The notes: a model not told the origin generated them from the sequence alone. DNA of 64,000 nucleotides from Flavobacterium crocinum (GCF_003122385.1 NZ_CP029255.1:3348001-3412000); one strand, 5' to 3'; counted from the stretch's first letter, positions 16,241 through 26,451 are shown. Translations and numbers: made by a program.

Positions 16241-16645
16241 ATGATTAAAAAGACACTTTTAGCAGTATTGGTTTTGGTTTCGCTTAAATCCAATTCACAG
16301 ACACTGGAAACAGTTTCAAAAATGAAATTGAATTATCAGAAATGTTTGGATAAAGGAAACAATATGAGTGGTTGTTCCATAAATTATTACAATCAATCCG
16401 ATAGTTTGCTAAATGTGGTTTATAAAAATCTGAAAGAGAAAATAAGTTCCAAAGAACAATCAAAATTGAAAAAAGAACAATTAGAGTGGCTTAAAAAAAG
16501 AGATGTATATTTTGAAAAAGTCTATTCGGATACTAAAAAAGAAGGACATTTTATTGAAGGAACCCGAGACTTTGAAATGGTCGTTTTTGATGAAAAAGCC
16601 AATTTTGTTTTCGGACGAGTAAAAGAACTGATTAAGAGAAATTAG
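16241..16645 (+). CDS. Exported LprI-like (DUF1311) protein
   Basis: The protein has 134 residues, with a signal peptide (LLAVLVLVSLKSNSQ). The mature part fits the DUF1311/LprI N-terminal pattern: YQKCLDKGNNMSGCSINYYNQSDSLLN, two Cys that probably form a disulfide, then LKKEQLEWLKKRDVYFE. Some family members inhibit lysozyme, but most are uncharacterised, so that role is not assigned here. It lies 60 bp after the TlpA-like gene on the same strand and is possibly co-transcribed. Confidence 0.78.
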   Translation: MIKKTLLAVLVLVSLKSNSQTLETVSKMKLNYQKCLDKGNNMSGCSINYYNQSDSLLNVVYKNLKEKISSKEQSKLKKEQLEWLKKRDVYFEKVYSDTKKEGHFIEGTRDFEMVVFDEKANFVFGRVKELIKRN

Positions 16646-16675
16646 ATTTTTGATGGTCAGTTTTTAACCAAAATA

Positions 16676-16705
16676 AAAAGCCCAATTGATTGCAATTGGG
16701 CTTTT
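16676..16705. terminator. Bidirectional terminator
   Basis: AAAAGCCCAATTG (16676-16688) pairs with CAATTGGGCTTTT (16693-16705). T runs on both strands serve the LprI-like gene and the convergent gene at 16712. Confidence 0.9.
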
Positions 16706-16711
16706 CTCTTT

Positions 16712-17092
16712 TTAAGACTCTTTGATTGGTTTTTTAACCCCGCCAAAACTCGTTTTCAGCATTTCTCTAATCTGAAATTGAGTTTTGTTTCCCGATGCAC
16801 TTTTCCACTCTTTAAGATCAAAAATATGAATCTGATCTGCGTAAGGATTTGTTAGAAATGAAATTCTGGAAATCGCATATTTATAATATTTCAATTCATG
16901 AGATACATGTCGGTTTGGAACGACTATCAGAATATTTTCCCATTTCAGGAAATCCTTTGCAACATCACTTCTTTCTGTTAATCCTAAAGATTCAAAAAAA
17001 GCAACAATCTTTTGATCATTAAGCTCGCTAATCTTATGATCCAGGGTTTTAAATTTACTGTGGAGTCTATTTTCGTTTATAATAGTACTCAT
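16712..17092 (-). CDS. Conserved-looking hypothetical protein
   Basis: The protein has 126 residues with no signal peptide or membrane segment. It looks like a compact alpha/beta protein: FKTLDHKISELNDQKIVAFF, then ENILIVVPNRHVSHELKYYK, then ADQIHIFDLKEW. It shares a terminator with the convergent LprI-like gene and has its own upstream gap. I do not recognise the family and assign no function. Confidence 0.55.
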   Translation of the reverse strand: MSTIINENRLHSKFKTLDHKISELNDQKIVAFFESLGLTERSDVAKDFLKWENILIVVPNRHVSHELKYYKYAISRISFLTNPYADQIHIFDLKEWKSASGNKTQFQIREMLKTSFGGVKKPIKES

Positions 17093-17304
17093 AATAATTC
17101 TTGCTTTTTTTATGATTTTAAGATAAAGTTACATCAAAAGAAAATTATTCTTGAATCTTAAGCCATTAGATTCATTCTAAATTTTAAAGGCCTGTTTAGA
17201 AGCATTATTATGAATGAGTTATCAGCTTTTGATAAAATACTATTAATCTCTTTATATTAAAAAACTTATTTTTATGGCTATTTGATTTACTAACAACCGC
17301 TTTT

Positions 17305-20121
17305 ATGAAAACCACTTCTGTTGCAAAAACTTTACTTTCATTTTTTCTGTTATTATCGTTTTGGGTTTCAGCTCAGAAATCGGAAAGAGAATTAATTTTA
17401 ATTGATAAAGACTGGCGATTTTCGTTTGGACATTTATATGATACAGAAAAAGATTTTGGACATGCTACAGGCTATTTTTCTTATTTAACCAAAACAGGTT
17501 TTGGAGATGGACCTGCAGCAAAAGATTTTGACGACCGGGCATGGAGAAAATTGGATCTTCCTCACGATTGGGCGGTTGAACAGCCTTTTAGCGAAAGCGC
17601 CAGTTTTAGTCATGGATTTAAGGCAGCAGGTAAAAATTATCCTGAAAAAAGCATTGGCTGGTACAGAAAGAAAATCAATATTCCGGAAAGTGATTTAGGT
17701 AAGATTATATCCATAAAATTTGATGGTGTTTTTAGAAATTCCAAAGTATTTTTTAATGGATTTTATCTCGGAACAGAACAAAGCGGTTATAACGGTTTTG
17801 AATACGATGTAACGGCTTATGTCAATTATGGTGGAGAAAATACAATCGTTGTCCGTGCCGATGCTTCTATGGAAGAAGGCTGGTTTTATGAGGGAGCAGG
17901 GATTTACAGACATGTGTATTTACAGAAAACAAATCCGATTCATGTTAAGGCAAATGGAACTTATGTCACTTCTGAATTGAAAAATAATGATGCAGAAATA
18001 ACGGCAGAAGTTTCTATGGAAAATAAAGGGAATTTTACAGGATCGTTAGAAGTTATTCAAACTATTTTTGATGGTTCGAACAAACAGATTGTGACAAATT
18101 CTGAAAAAGTTACTGCGCCTGAATTTTATAAAACAGCAACTTTTACTTCAAAACTAAATGTAAAAAATCCACTTTTGTGGGATATTGATACTCCAAATTT
18201 ATATCGTTTGGTTGCTCAAATTCAGCAAAATGGAAAAGTAATTGACAGTTATGAAACTACTTTTGGAATCAGAACCATTAAGTTTGATGCTGAAAATGGT
18301 TTTTTCCTTAACGGAAAACCTTTAAAACTGAAAGGAACCAACAATCATCAAGATCATGCAGGAATTGGTACGGCATTGCCAGATGAAATTCAGTATTATA
18401 GAATTAAAAAGCTCAAAGAAATGGGTTCAAATGCGTATCGTTGTTCGCATCATCCACCGACTCCTGAATTATTGAAAGCTTGTGACGAATTAGGAATGTT
18501 GGTGATTGATGAAACCCGTTTAATGGGAATTAACGATTATCATTTAAATGATTTACAGCGAATGATGGAACGTGACCGAAATCATCCCAGTATTTTCTGC
18601 TGGTCGGTTGGAAATGAAGAATGGAATATTGAAGGAGGTATTGTAGGTGAAAGAATTACCAATGTAATGCAGAATTTTGCCAAAAGTATCGATCCGACAA
18701 GACCAGTAACAGTTGGAATTAGCAGTGGATTTAAAAGTGGGATTTCGTCTGTAGTTGAAATTATGGGTTATAATTATCTTGGAAACGGAGATATTGATGC
18801 ACATAGAAATCAGTTTAAAAATCAGCCCGGAATGGGAACGGAGGAAGGTTCTACGTTTGCAACCCGAGGGATTTATTTTACAGACGATGCCAAACATTAC
18901 CAAAGTGCTTATGACAAAAAGCCAAGACCGACTTTTTACAGTATAGAAGAAGGCTGGAAGTTTTATTCGGAACGTCCTTATCTGGCCGGAATGTTTATTT
19001 GGACGGGTTTTGATTATCGAGGAGAACCAACGCCTTATGGCTGGCCATCGGTAACTTCGTATTTCGGAATGATGGATGTCTGCGGTTTTCCTAAAGACAA
19101 TGTTTTTTATCTGAAATCCTGGTGGGGAAAAGAACCTGTTTTGCATCTATTACCGCATTGGAACTGGAATGGAATGGAAGGCACAGCAATTGATGTCTGG
19201 GCGTATTCAAATTGCGATGAAGTGGAACTTTTCCTAAACAAAAAGAGCCTTGGAAAAAAGAAAATGGAACAAAACGGCCATTTAGAATGGAAAGTAAATT
19301 ATACGCCGGGAACTTTAGAAGCCGTAGGTTATAAAAACGGTAAAAAAGTACTGACTGAAATTCAGAAAACCACAGGAAAAGCCGAAAATATAAAATTGTC
19401 TTTGGATAAAGAAAATGTTGTAAAAGGAAATGTTTCTGTAGTTACAGTTGAAGTTACAGATAAAAATGGCTTACATGTTCCCATCGCAAACGATGAAATC
19501 GAATTTGCGATAAAGGGCGGTAAAATTTTAGGCGTAGGAAATGGTAATCCAACTTCACTAGAAAACGATCAGTTTATAGATGATTTGGCTTTGGTTTCGA
19601 TAACGAATTTTCAGGAACAAAAAGGAACAACTTCGGTTTTGCCTCAGCAATTATCAAATTACCCGGAAAGTGAATGGATAACTGCTTTTAAAGACCGTGA
19701 TTACAAAAAACAAGCGTCAAGTTATATTTATAGAGGGGAATTTGAATTGAAAAATAATTCGGTTAAAAATACGGTAAGTTTCTTCTACAAGAAAATAGGT
19801 GTAGAAACCGTTGTTTTTGTAAACGGAACTAAAGTAGAACCAAGTAAAGAAGATGCTCAAAAATATACTTTTAATACAGCGATTTTAAAAGAAGGAAAAA
19901 ATACGATTCATATAGTAGCAACGCCTTTGCTAAAAGTAAAAGACTGGGACGTTATGAATACAGACCCTGGAGTTATTCAGATTATAACTCCAGCAGAGCC
20001 TTGGAAAAGAAAGCTTTTTAATGGTTATGCCCAAATCATTATCCAAAAAGAGGATAATGCCAAAGAAGTTATTTTATCCGCTTCCGCGAAAGGATTAAGA
20101 ACCGGAAGCTTGAAGAATTAA
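17305..20121 (+). CDS. Secreted glycoside hydrolase family 2 (beta-galactosidase-like)
   Basis: The protein has 938 residues. A signal peptide (LLSFFLLLSFWVSAQ) is followed by the GH2 sugar-binding domain (DDRAWRKLDLPHDWAVEQPF), an immunoglobulin-like domain, and the TIM barrel (FFLNGKPLKLKGTNNHQDH). The barrel carries VGNEEWN, where Glu438 fits the acid/base. The nucleophile is probably in the FYSIEEGWKFYSE segment before AGMFIWTGFDYRGEPTPYGW. A DUF4982-like and further Ig-like domains follow (WAYSNCDEVELFLNKKSLGKK). This arrangement occurs in Bacteroidota enzymes acting on beta-galactosides or related glycans. The exact substrate is open. No SusC/SusD pair is nearby. Confidence 0.9.
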   Translation: MKTTSVAKTLLSFFLLLSFWVSAQKSERELILIDKDWRFSFGHLYDTEKDFGHATGYFSYLTKTGFGDGPAAKDFDDRAWRKLDLPHDWAVEQPFSESASFSHGFKAAGKNYPEKSIGWYRKKINIPESDLGKIISIKFDGVFRNSKVFFNGFYLGTEQSGYNGFEYDVTAYVNYGGENTIVVRADASMEEGWFYEGAGIYRHVYLQKTNPIHVKANGTYVTSELKNNDAEITAEVSMENKGNFTGSLEVIQTIFDGSNKQIVTNSEKVTAPEFYKTATFTSKLNVKNPLLWDIDTPNLYRLVAQIQQNGKVIDSYETTFGIRTIKFDAENGFFLNGKPLKLKGTNNHQDHAGIGTALPDEIQYYRIKKLKEMGSNAYRCSHHPPTPELLKACDELGMLVIDETRLMGINDYHLNDLQRMMERDRNHPSIFCWSVGNEEWNIEGGIVGERITNVMQNFAKSIDPTRPVTVGISSGFKSGISSVVEIMGYNYLGNGDIDAHRNQFKNQPGMGTEEGSTFATRGIYFTDDAKHYQSAYDKKPRPTFYSIEEGWKFYSERPYLAGMFIWTGFDYRGEPTPYGWPSVTSYFGMMDVCGFPKDNVFYLKSWWGKEPVLHLLPHWNWNGMEGTAIDVWAYSNCDEVELFLNKKSLGKKKMEQNGHLEWKVNYTPGTLEAVGYKNGKKVLTEIQKTTGKAENIKLSLDKENVVKGNVSVVTVEVTDKNGLHVPIANDEIEFAIKGGKILGVGNGNPTSLENDQFIDDLALVSITNFQEQKGTTSVLPQQLSNYPESEWITAFKDRDYKKQASSYIYRGEFELKNNSVKNTVSFFYKKIGVETVVFVNGTKVEPSKEDAQKYTFNTAILKEGKNTIHIVATPLLKVKDWDVMNTDPGVIQIITPAEPWKRKLFNGYAQIIIQKEDNAKEVILSASAKGLRTGSLKN

Positions 20122-20126
20122 TTTTT

Positions 20127-20305
20127 AACCGCAAGGAGCGCTAAGATTTACGCAAAGCACGCAAAAAAAGAACAATAGAATCTCGCAAAGTCGCTAAGAC
20201 GCAGAGTTTTCCAATTTCTTTGCGTCTTAGCGACTTTGCGAGATCATTTTCTTCTATAAAAAAAAACTTGCGAACCTTGCGTAAATCTTAGCGCTCCTTG
20301 CGGTT
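20127..20305. repeat. Nested palindromic repeat of the CGCAAAG/CTAAG family
   Basis: The outer arms at 20127-20155 and 20277-20305 are perfectly complementary over 29 bp; the left one begins AACCGCAAGGAGCGCTAAG. Inside is a second perfect inverted repeat of 24 bp: ATCTCGCAAAGTCGCTAAG... at 20180-20203 and its complement at 20221-20244. The unit follows the GH2 stop by 5 bp, so it may also act as a terminator-like structure. A short AAACCTGAAAC-type repeat follows. Confidence 0.92.
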
Positions 20306-20364
20306 AAACCTGAAACTTAAAACCTGAAACAAAAATAAACCAAAATAATATTGTTTGATTTTCA

Positions 20365-20372
20365 TAACTTTG
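20365..20372 (+). promoter_or_regulatory. Promoter -7 element TAACTTTG
   Basis: TAACTTTG matches TAnnTTTG and ends 4 bp before the ATG at 20377. The AraC mRNA would be leaderless if that start is used; an ATG at 20428 is the alternative. Confidence 0.55.
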
Positions 20373-20376
20373 CAAA

Positions 20377-21246
20377 ATGAATAATCAGACAGAAACTCAG
20401 AATTGCGATTTTACTTCAGATTTAAAAATGAAGGGATTTAAAGTGTATCCTATAAATGGGGATTTTAGTAAAGTTCCCGTTTACAGCCGAAGAGACTTTT
20501 ATAAAATCTGCATCAATACCAGTAAAAGCCTTATACAATACGCCGACCGTGGAATAGAAACCGACGGAAGTATCTTGTTTTTTGGTAATCCGATTATTCC
20601 ATATTCCTGGGAAACGCTTTCTGAGACTTATGAAGGTTATGCCTGTGTTTTTACAGAAGAATTCCTGAGAGCAAATGACCGTTCTGAAACCTTGCAGGAA
20701 TCGCCTTTGTTTAAAATAGGAGGAACGCCAATTTTTTCTTTAAACGCTGAGCAAAAGGTTTTTATAGACTCATTATTCCAAAAAATGATTCAGGAATATG
20801 AAACCGATTATGTTTTTAAAGACGATTTGATGCGCAGTTATGTCAATTTGATTATTCACGAATCTATGAAGATGCAGCCTTCTGAGAATTTCTTCAAACA
20901 TAAAAATGCCTCTTCGAGAATTACCTCTTTGTTCCTAGAATTATTAGAAAGACAATTTCCGATAGAAACCAAAAATGAGCCATTAACATTAAAGACACCG
21001 CAGGATTACGCGCAAAGTCTAGCCGTTCATGTCAATCATTTAAATCGTTCTGTGAAAGAAATTACAGGAAGACCAACAACAGCTCATATTACAGACCGAA
21101 TTATAAACGAAGCCAAAGCATTATTACAGCATACCGATTGGAGTATTTCTGATATCGGTTATTCACTTGGATTTGAATATCCGAGTTATTTTAACAACTA
21201 TTTTAAAAGGCTTACTGGAACGGTTCCAAAATCACTTCGTATGTAA
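20377..21246 (+). CDS. AraC-family transcriptional regulator
   Basis: The protein has 289 residues. The N-terminal part resembles a cupin-like sensing domain (VPVYSRRDFYKICINTSKSLIQYADRGIETDG). The C-terminal AraC HTH pair is complete: YAQSLAVHVNHLNRSVKEITGRPTT... and the signature WSISDIGYSLGFEYPSYFNNYF. The next genes on the same strand encode a cupin protein, an alcohol dehydrogenase and an aldo/keto reductase, so it probably controls this reductase group. It starts just after a -7 box; a second in-frame ATG at 20428 would give 272 residues. The inducer is unknown. Confidence 0.9.
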   Translation: MNNQTETQNCDFTSDLKMKGFKVYPINGDFSKVPVYSRRDFYKICINTSKSLIQYADRGIETDGSILFFGNPIIPYSWETLSETYEGYACVFTEEFLRANDRSETLQESPLFKIGGTPIFSLNAEQKVFIDSLFQKMIQEYETDYVFKDDLMRSYVNLIIHESMKMQPSENFFKHKNASSRITSLFLELLERQFPIETKNEPLTLKTPQDYAQSLAVHVNHLNRSVKEITGRPTTAHITDRIINEAKALLQHTDWSISDIGYSLGFEYPSYFNNYFKRLTGTVPKSLRM

Positions 21247-21646
21247 ATTGTTTCAATTTCATAATTTTTTGTTTGAATATTGTTATTTTTCAGAAGCATT
21301 GTTAGCCTAATTTTGCCTCTGAAATTACAGTATTAATCATTTATCAGCTTTTAACGGACTAAATAACTACTTCATAAAGCGTCTTCTAGCTTTCTCCAAT
21401 TTAGTTTCCTGATTCTGATAATTCCTAAAACCGAAAAAATTATGAAAAACTCTGAAATGAATTAACAACTCTATTTTCTAAAGCGAGATTCAGCTTTTAG
21501 AATATTTTACACCAACTGGAAGGGAAATTAACCAAACAGTGAATTTATACATTATACAAAAAAGAATAATGGTTTATTCTTAACGTTTTGGTAATGAATA
21601 ATATATAAGTTTAAAATAAAATCAAACTCAAAAAATAAGTAAATTT
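21247..21646. other. Intergenic region without a recognised feature
   Basis: This is a 400-bp AT-rich gap between the AraC regulator and the cupin gene. I see no ORF of note, no dispersed repeat family and no clear terminator. It probably holds the promoter of the cupin gene. Confidence 0.5.
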
Positions 21647-22054
21647 ATGTCAACAAATTATTCAGCCGTTATCGAAGAAGGAAAAGTCCCGAACACCTAT
21701 ATGACGGGTGACGTTTCCTATAAAAAACAAACCAGTGATATTCATCCAGAAAACACTGTTGTAAAGGAAGTGACTTTCGAGCCTTGCGCAAGAAGTAATT
21801 GGCATAGTAATGCAGGCTTGCATATGCTGATTGCAAAAGAAGGAAGTGGTTATTATCAGGAAAGAGGAAGTGCAGTGAGAATGCTTAAAAAAGATGAAGT
21901 CGTGACTATTTTACCAGGTATAGAACACTGGTACGGTGCCACTCCGTTTGAGAAATTCTCTTATGTAGCCATTATTACAGAAGTAGATAAAGGTCACGGC
22001 GTTTGGATGGAACCCGTAACCGATGGAGAGTATTTTCTCTTAAGTAGTTTCTAG
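21647..22054 (+). CDS. Cupin-fold protein
   Basis: This 135-residue single-domain cupin carries the first motif WHSNAGLHMLIAKEGSGYYQ and a second around VVTILPGIEHWYGATPFEKF, with histidines placed to bind a metal. Similar small cupins accompany AraC regulators and reductases in Bacteroidota and Firmicutes and are often annotated as carboxymuconolactone decarboxylase-associated cupins. No enzyme activity can be assigned. The next gene is a zinc alcohol dehydrogenase, separated by repeat sequence. Confidence 0.82.
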   Translation: MSTNYSAVIEEGKVPNTYMTGDVSYKKQTSDIHPENTVVKEVTFEPCARSNWHSNAGLHMLIAKEGSGYYQERGSAVRMLKKDEVVTILPGIEHWYGATPFEKFSYVAIITEVDKGHGVWMEPVTDGEYFLLSSF

Positions 22055-22056
22055 TA

Positions 22057-22205
22057 AAGTTGCTAAGGTTCTAAGATACTGAGATTCTAAGTTTTTTTGC
22101 TTGATGCATAAATCTCGCAAAGTCGAGAAGTCGCAGAGTTTTATTTTCTTGCGTGCTTTGCGTAAACTTTTGCGCTCTTTGCGGTTAAACCTGAAACCTG
22201 AAACA
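22057..22205. repeat. Cluster of CTAAG / CGCAAAG / CCTGAAAC repeat fragments
   Basis: This stretch holds AAGGTTCTAAGATACTGAG-type units, then CTCGCAAAGTCGAGAAGTCG, then GCGTGCTTTGCGTAAAC...GCTCTTTGCGGTTAAACC, and finally AAACCTGAAACCTGAAAC. It combines half-elements of families seen elsewhere in the window rather than one clean palindrome. Confidence 0.7.
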
Positions 22206-22232
22206 AAAAAACTAAACAAATTATAAAAAAAA

Positions 22233-23285
22233 ATGGAAACAAAAAGCATTAAAGCCTTTGGTACAGAAGCAGCCGAAGCACCCTTACAAACCTTAGATAT
22301 TCAAAGAAGAGCAGTACAGGCACACGATGTTGAAATCGAAATTTTATACTGCGGAATCTGTCACTCAGACTTACATACAGCTAGAAACGAATGGCATGGA
22401 ACCATTTATCCGATTGTTCCCGGACATGAAATTGTGGGTCGTATTACAAAAATAGGAGAACATGTAAAAGGTTTCAAAGTTGGCGATCTGGCAGGAGTAG
22501 GTTGTATGGTAGATTCTTGCAGAGAATGCGAACATTGTAAAAATGATCAGGAGCAGTTCTGTGACGAAGGAAATATTCAGACATTTAATTCGCCAGACAA
22601 ACATTTAGGAGGACAAACTTACGGAGGTTATTCTCAGAGTATTACAGTTGATGAAAGCTTCGTTCTGCACATTTCAGACAAATTAAATCTTGCTGCTGTA
22701 GCGCCACTATTGTGTGCAGGAATCACAACTTATTCACCATTAAAACACTGGAAAGTAGGACCTGGTCAAAAAGTAGGAATCGTTGGAATTGGAGGTCTTG
22801 GACATATGGGAATCAAAATAGCAAAAGCTATGGGAGCTCACGTTGTGGTTTTTACGACTTCATTATCTAAAACCGATGATGCCAAACGTCTTGGAGCAGA
22901 TGAGGTTGTATTATCTACAGACGAAACACAAATGGCAAAACATGCCAGAAGTTTAAACTTTATTTTAGACTGCGTTTCTGCTGAACACAATATCGATGCT
23001 TATTTAAATTTACTAAAAGTTGATGGAACACTTACACTTGTTGGTGCGCCGATGGAGCCGCTTCCTGTAACCTCTTTCAGTTTGATTTTAGGAAGAAGAA
23101 GTTTCTCAGGCTCACTAATTGGAGGAATTAAAGAAACTCAGGAAATGCTTGATTTCTGTGCAGAGCACAACATTACATCAGATGTAGAAGTAATTGGCGT
23201 AAATGATGTGAATGATGCCTACGAAAGATTATTAAAAGGAGACGTTAAATATCGATTTGTGATTGATATGGAGTCTTTGAAATAG
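22233..23285 (+). CDS. Zinc-dependent NAD(P) alcohol dehydrogenase (YahK/cinnamyl-ADH type)
   Basis: The protein has 350 residues. The catalytic zinc site is visible in LYCGICHSDLHTARNEWH and PGHEIVGRI. The structural zinc site is the four-Cys group in DSCRECEHCKNDQEQFC, and the Rossmann motif is GIGGLGHMGIKIAKAMG. It matches medium-chain dehydrogenases of the AdhA/YahK group, which reduce aldehydes with NADPH. It lies between a cupin and an aldo/keto reductase downstream of an AraC regulator, suggesting an aldehyde-reduction or detoxification group. Confidence 0.93.
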   Translation: METKSIKAFGTEAAEAPLQTLDIQRRAVQAHDVEIEILYCGICHSDLHTARNEWHGTIYPIVPGHEIVGRITKIGEHVKGFKVGDLAGVGCMVDSCRECEHCKNDQEQFCDEGNIQTFNSPDKHLGGQTYGGYSQSITVDESFVLHISDKLNLAAVAPLLCAGITTYSPLKHWKVGPGQKVGIVGIGGLGHMGIKIAKAMGAHVVVFTTSLSKTDDAKRLGADEVVLSTDETQMAKHARSLNFILDCVSAEHNIDAYLNLLKVDGTLTLVGAPMEPLPVTSFSLILGRRSFSGSLIGGIKETQEMLDFCAEHNITSDVEVIGVNDVNDAYERLLKGDVKYRFVIDMESLK

Positions 23286-24458
<1,173 letters not shown>

Positions 24459-24510
24459 ATTTCAGAGATACTTAGACTCTAAGATGCTAAGCTACTAAGT
24501 TTCAAAAAAC

Positions 24511-24547
24511 AACCCCCTTAAGCAATTCAACTCTTAAGGGGGTTTTT
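24511..24547 (+). terminator. Rho-independent terminator
   Basis: AACCCCCTTAAG (24511-24522) pairs with CTTAAGGGGGTT (24533-24544) and is followed by TTTAG. It closes the reductase group. A CTAAG-type repeat fragment lies just before it (24466-24502). Confidence 0.9.
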
Positions 24548-24640
24548 AGCGAAGATTTGAGGGGTTTAGAACTAAATTGTGAAAAAAATCTACTCAAACT
24601 CCGCTGCTTAAAATAAAATAAATAACCAATTAAATTTATT

Positions 24641-25228
24641 TTACTTTTTATCCAGATTTTGCTTCAATAGTTTTGCATGCTCTAGATGTGCTGTTAAACC
24701 CGCAATATTGTTAGATGCCCACGTTTTTACATCTTCGTCTACCGCATTTTTAGAGGCGTCTTGAAGTTTATTAATTGCTTTTTCGTGACCATCGATCATC
24801 ATATCTGCGAATTTTTTATCAAAATCTACACCTGATTTTTCGTTTAGCTTTTTATATTCCTCTTGACCTTCTTCTGTTAGCGAAGTTGGTAAAGTAAAGT
24901 TTTTTGCTTTCGCTAAAGCGCTTACCTCTGAAGCTGATTTGGTATGCTCATCAACAAGCATTTTACCAAATTTTTTCACTTCCGGATTGGTACTTTTACT
25001 TTGTGCCAGTTTTCCTATTTCGATTTCAGCCAAATTGATTTCAGCCTGATCTACTAAAAATTCAGAATCATCTTCTTTACTGTCTATAGAATCAAATTTA
25101 GCCTCGTTTGCATCTTCTGCAACTTCTTTTGGGTCTTCTTGTTTGGTTTCGTTTTTACAAGATTGAAGGAATATAATAATTAATCCTGCTCCTAAAATGG
25201 CTTTTCCGGCTAATAATAACTTTTTCAT
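24641..25228 (-). CDS. DUF4142 lipoprotein
   Basis: The protein has 195 residues. A lipoprotein signal peptide ends in FLQSC, followed by an acidic linker. The DUF4142 domain then forms a helical bundle: SEFLVDQAEINLAEIEIGKLA, KKFGKMLVDEHTKSASEV, FADMMIDGHEKAINKLQ, and VKTWASNNIAGLTAHLEHAK. The repeated His/Glu pattern recalls ferritin-like proteins, but metal binding is unproven. DUF4142 genes often occur in envelope-stress settings, which fits the stress-type genes that follow. Confidence 0.88.
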   Translation of the reverse strand: MKKLLLAGKAILGAGLIIIFLQSCKNETKQEDPKEVAEDANEAKFDSIDSKEDDSEFLVDQAEINLAEIEIGKLAQSKSTNPEVKKFGKMLVDEHTKSASEVSALAKAKNFTLPTSLTEEGQEEYKKLNEKSGVDFDKKFADMMIDGHEKAINKLQDASKNAVDEDVKTWASNNIAGLTAHLEHAKLLKQNLDKK

Positions 25229-25564
25229 GATTGTATGGTTTAAATGTTATGATGTAAAATTATTGAGAAGCTGTAAGAAAATTTTACAGGATTTTTGAAG
25301 ATTGTTATATTATTTAGATGAAAAAGTTTGTAATATATTTATATTAGCAGATACAGATATTTAGAGATATTGGGTAAATTAAAAGAGGTGACTGTTATTG
25401 ATTTATGAGAAGTATTTATATTTTTGTAAGAATTTTCTTTTTTTTTTGAGTTTTTTGTCTCTGCATTAATTTTTTCTCTCCACTTGGTTTAGAGAGAAAG
25501 CTATCGAAGCAGCTTTAAGTTAGGGAGAACTGCAAAAACTTCCAAATAATGCCAATATCACACA
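25229..25564. other. Intergenic region with a possible gene remnant
   Basis: This 336-bp AT-rich gap holds no intact gene. Its last 60 bases translate in another frame as GELQKLPNNANITHWEKEE, which may be a further fragment of the broken gene just downstream. Confidence 0.35.
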
Positions 25565-25788
25565 TTGGGAAAAAGAGGAAGCATGTTTAGTAGACTGTTT
25601 ATAATTGAATTTACTTGTTCTGATTCACAGATAATAAAATGGATGCAGGAAAGTAAAGGATTTAAAAATAATAAACCGATAAAAGAAGATGCACCTTCAT
25701 ATATGAGATTCATCCCAAAAAAGGTGCTTATGGCGGAAAAATTAAGATTAAGGGAAATAGAGTTTTAATTGATATGAATTGGAGTTAA
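25565..25788 (+). pseudogene. Frameshifted gene remnant
   Basis: One frame gives a protein-like stretch, FIIEFTCSDSQIIKWMQESK ... EDAPSYMRFIPKK. At a run of six A residues (about 25717-25722) the sense continues in another frame as GAYGGKIKIKGNRVLIDMNW, ending at TAA 25786-25788. Seven A residues would restore one continuous frame. The single-base loss is either a real mutation or a sequencing error in the homopolymer. The start is unclear (ATG at 25583 or TTG at 25565). I do not recognise the family. Confidence 0.5.
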
Positions 25789-25800
25789 TTAAAATTATTT

Positions 25801-26250
25801 ATGGAAATCAGATCGAAATTTAGAAAGTTATTTTGGGTAAGAATTGGAATCGGTTTTTTACTTTTTATTTTTACATTATATCTATGCTTAAATAGTATTT
25901 CTCAATATTCACAACTTAGTAAAAACCCTGTTTTTATAGTATCGTCTGTGTTTTTGCTATTATTCTTTTTTGCAGCATTGGATTTAATTAATGTTTTCAA
26001 ACTAATCGTTACAGATCAGGAAATCGAAAGAATATTTGTCCTATCTGGACGTAAAGAAAAAATTCCTTTCACGTCTATTACTAGTTTGAAAAATAAAAAA
26101 ATAAGGATGCAAACTAAATCAGGTCATCTTACAGATGGTTATACTTTTACTATTTTGGAATTAGATGACAATAATATCATAATAATTTCACCTGATAATT
26201 TTTCCAATTATAAAGAGATTATGTCAGCTATTAGAAGCAAACTGGAATAA
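25801..26250 (+). CDS. Small membrane protein with PH-like cytoplasmic domain
   Basis: The protein has 149 residues. Two membrane segments (IGIGFLLFIFTLYLCL and VFIVSSVFLLLFFFAALDLI) are followed by a strand-rich tail: VTDQEIERIFVLSGRKEKIPF, then ITSLKNKKIRMQ, TFTILELDDNNIIIISPDNF and a final helix. This resembles bacterial PH-like membrane proteins. The function is unknown. It starts 13 bp after the broken gene and ends in a terminator. Confidence 0.65.
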   Translation: MEIRSKFRKLFWVRIGIGFLLFIFTLYLCLNSISQYSQLSKNPVFIVSSVFLLLFFFAALDLINVFKLIVTDQEIERIFVLSGRKEKIPFTSITSLKNKKIRMQTKSGHLTDGYTFTILELDDNNIIIISPDNFSNYKEIMSAIRSKLE

Positions 26251-26285
26251 ATATGATAATTTGATTTTTATAGCTTTTGCGAAAG

Positions 26286-26317
26286 AATCCCGCCATTACA
26301 ATGAGCGGGATTTTTTT
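26286..26317 (+). terminator. Rho-independent terminator
   Basis: AATCCCGC (26286-26293) pairs with GCGGGATT (26305-26312) and is followed by a T run. Confidence 0.88.
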
Positions 26318-26451
26318 ATATCCAGCCTTTCACAATTCCCATCCCACAAATATGAAATTTCCAACAAAAATTCTGTAACGAAATTCTTTCGCTTTCGGAT
26401 GAACTTTGTATTATAAGATTTTAAAAATACAAACCATTAAAATTTAAAGTC

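Noticed and set aside
16241..16645. Firm lysozyme-inhibitor call for the LprI-like protein
   Set aside because: The family includes many proteins of unknown role, and the inhibitory site cannot be judged from sequence alone.
18553..19146. Open frame of 197 codons antisense to the GH2 gene
   Set aside because: It is an artefact of codon bias on the opposite strand; the GH2 catalytic region is on the plus strand.
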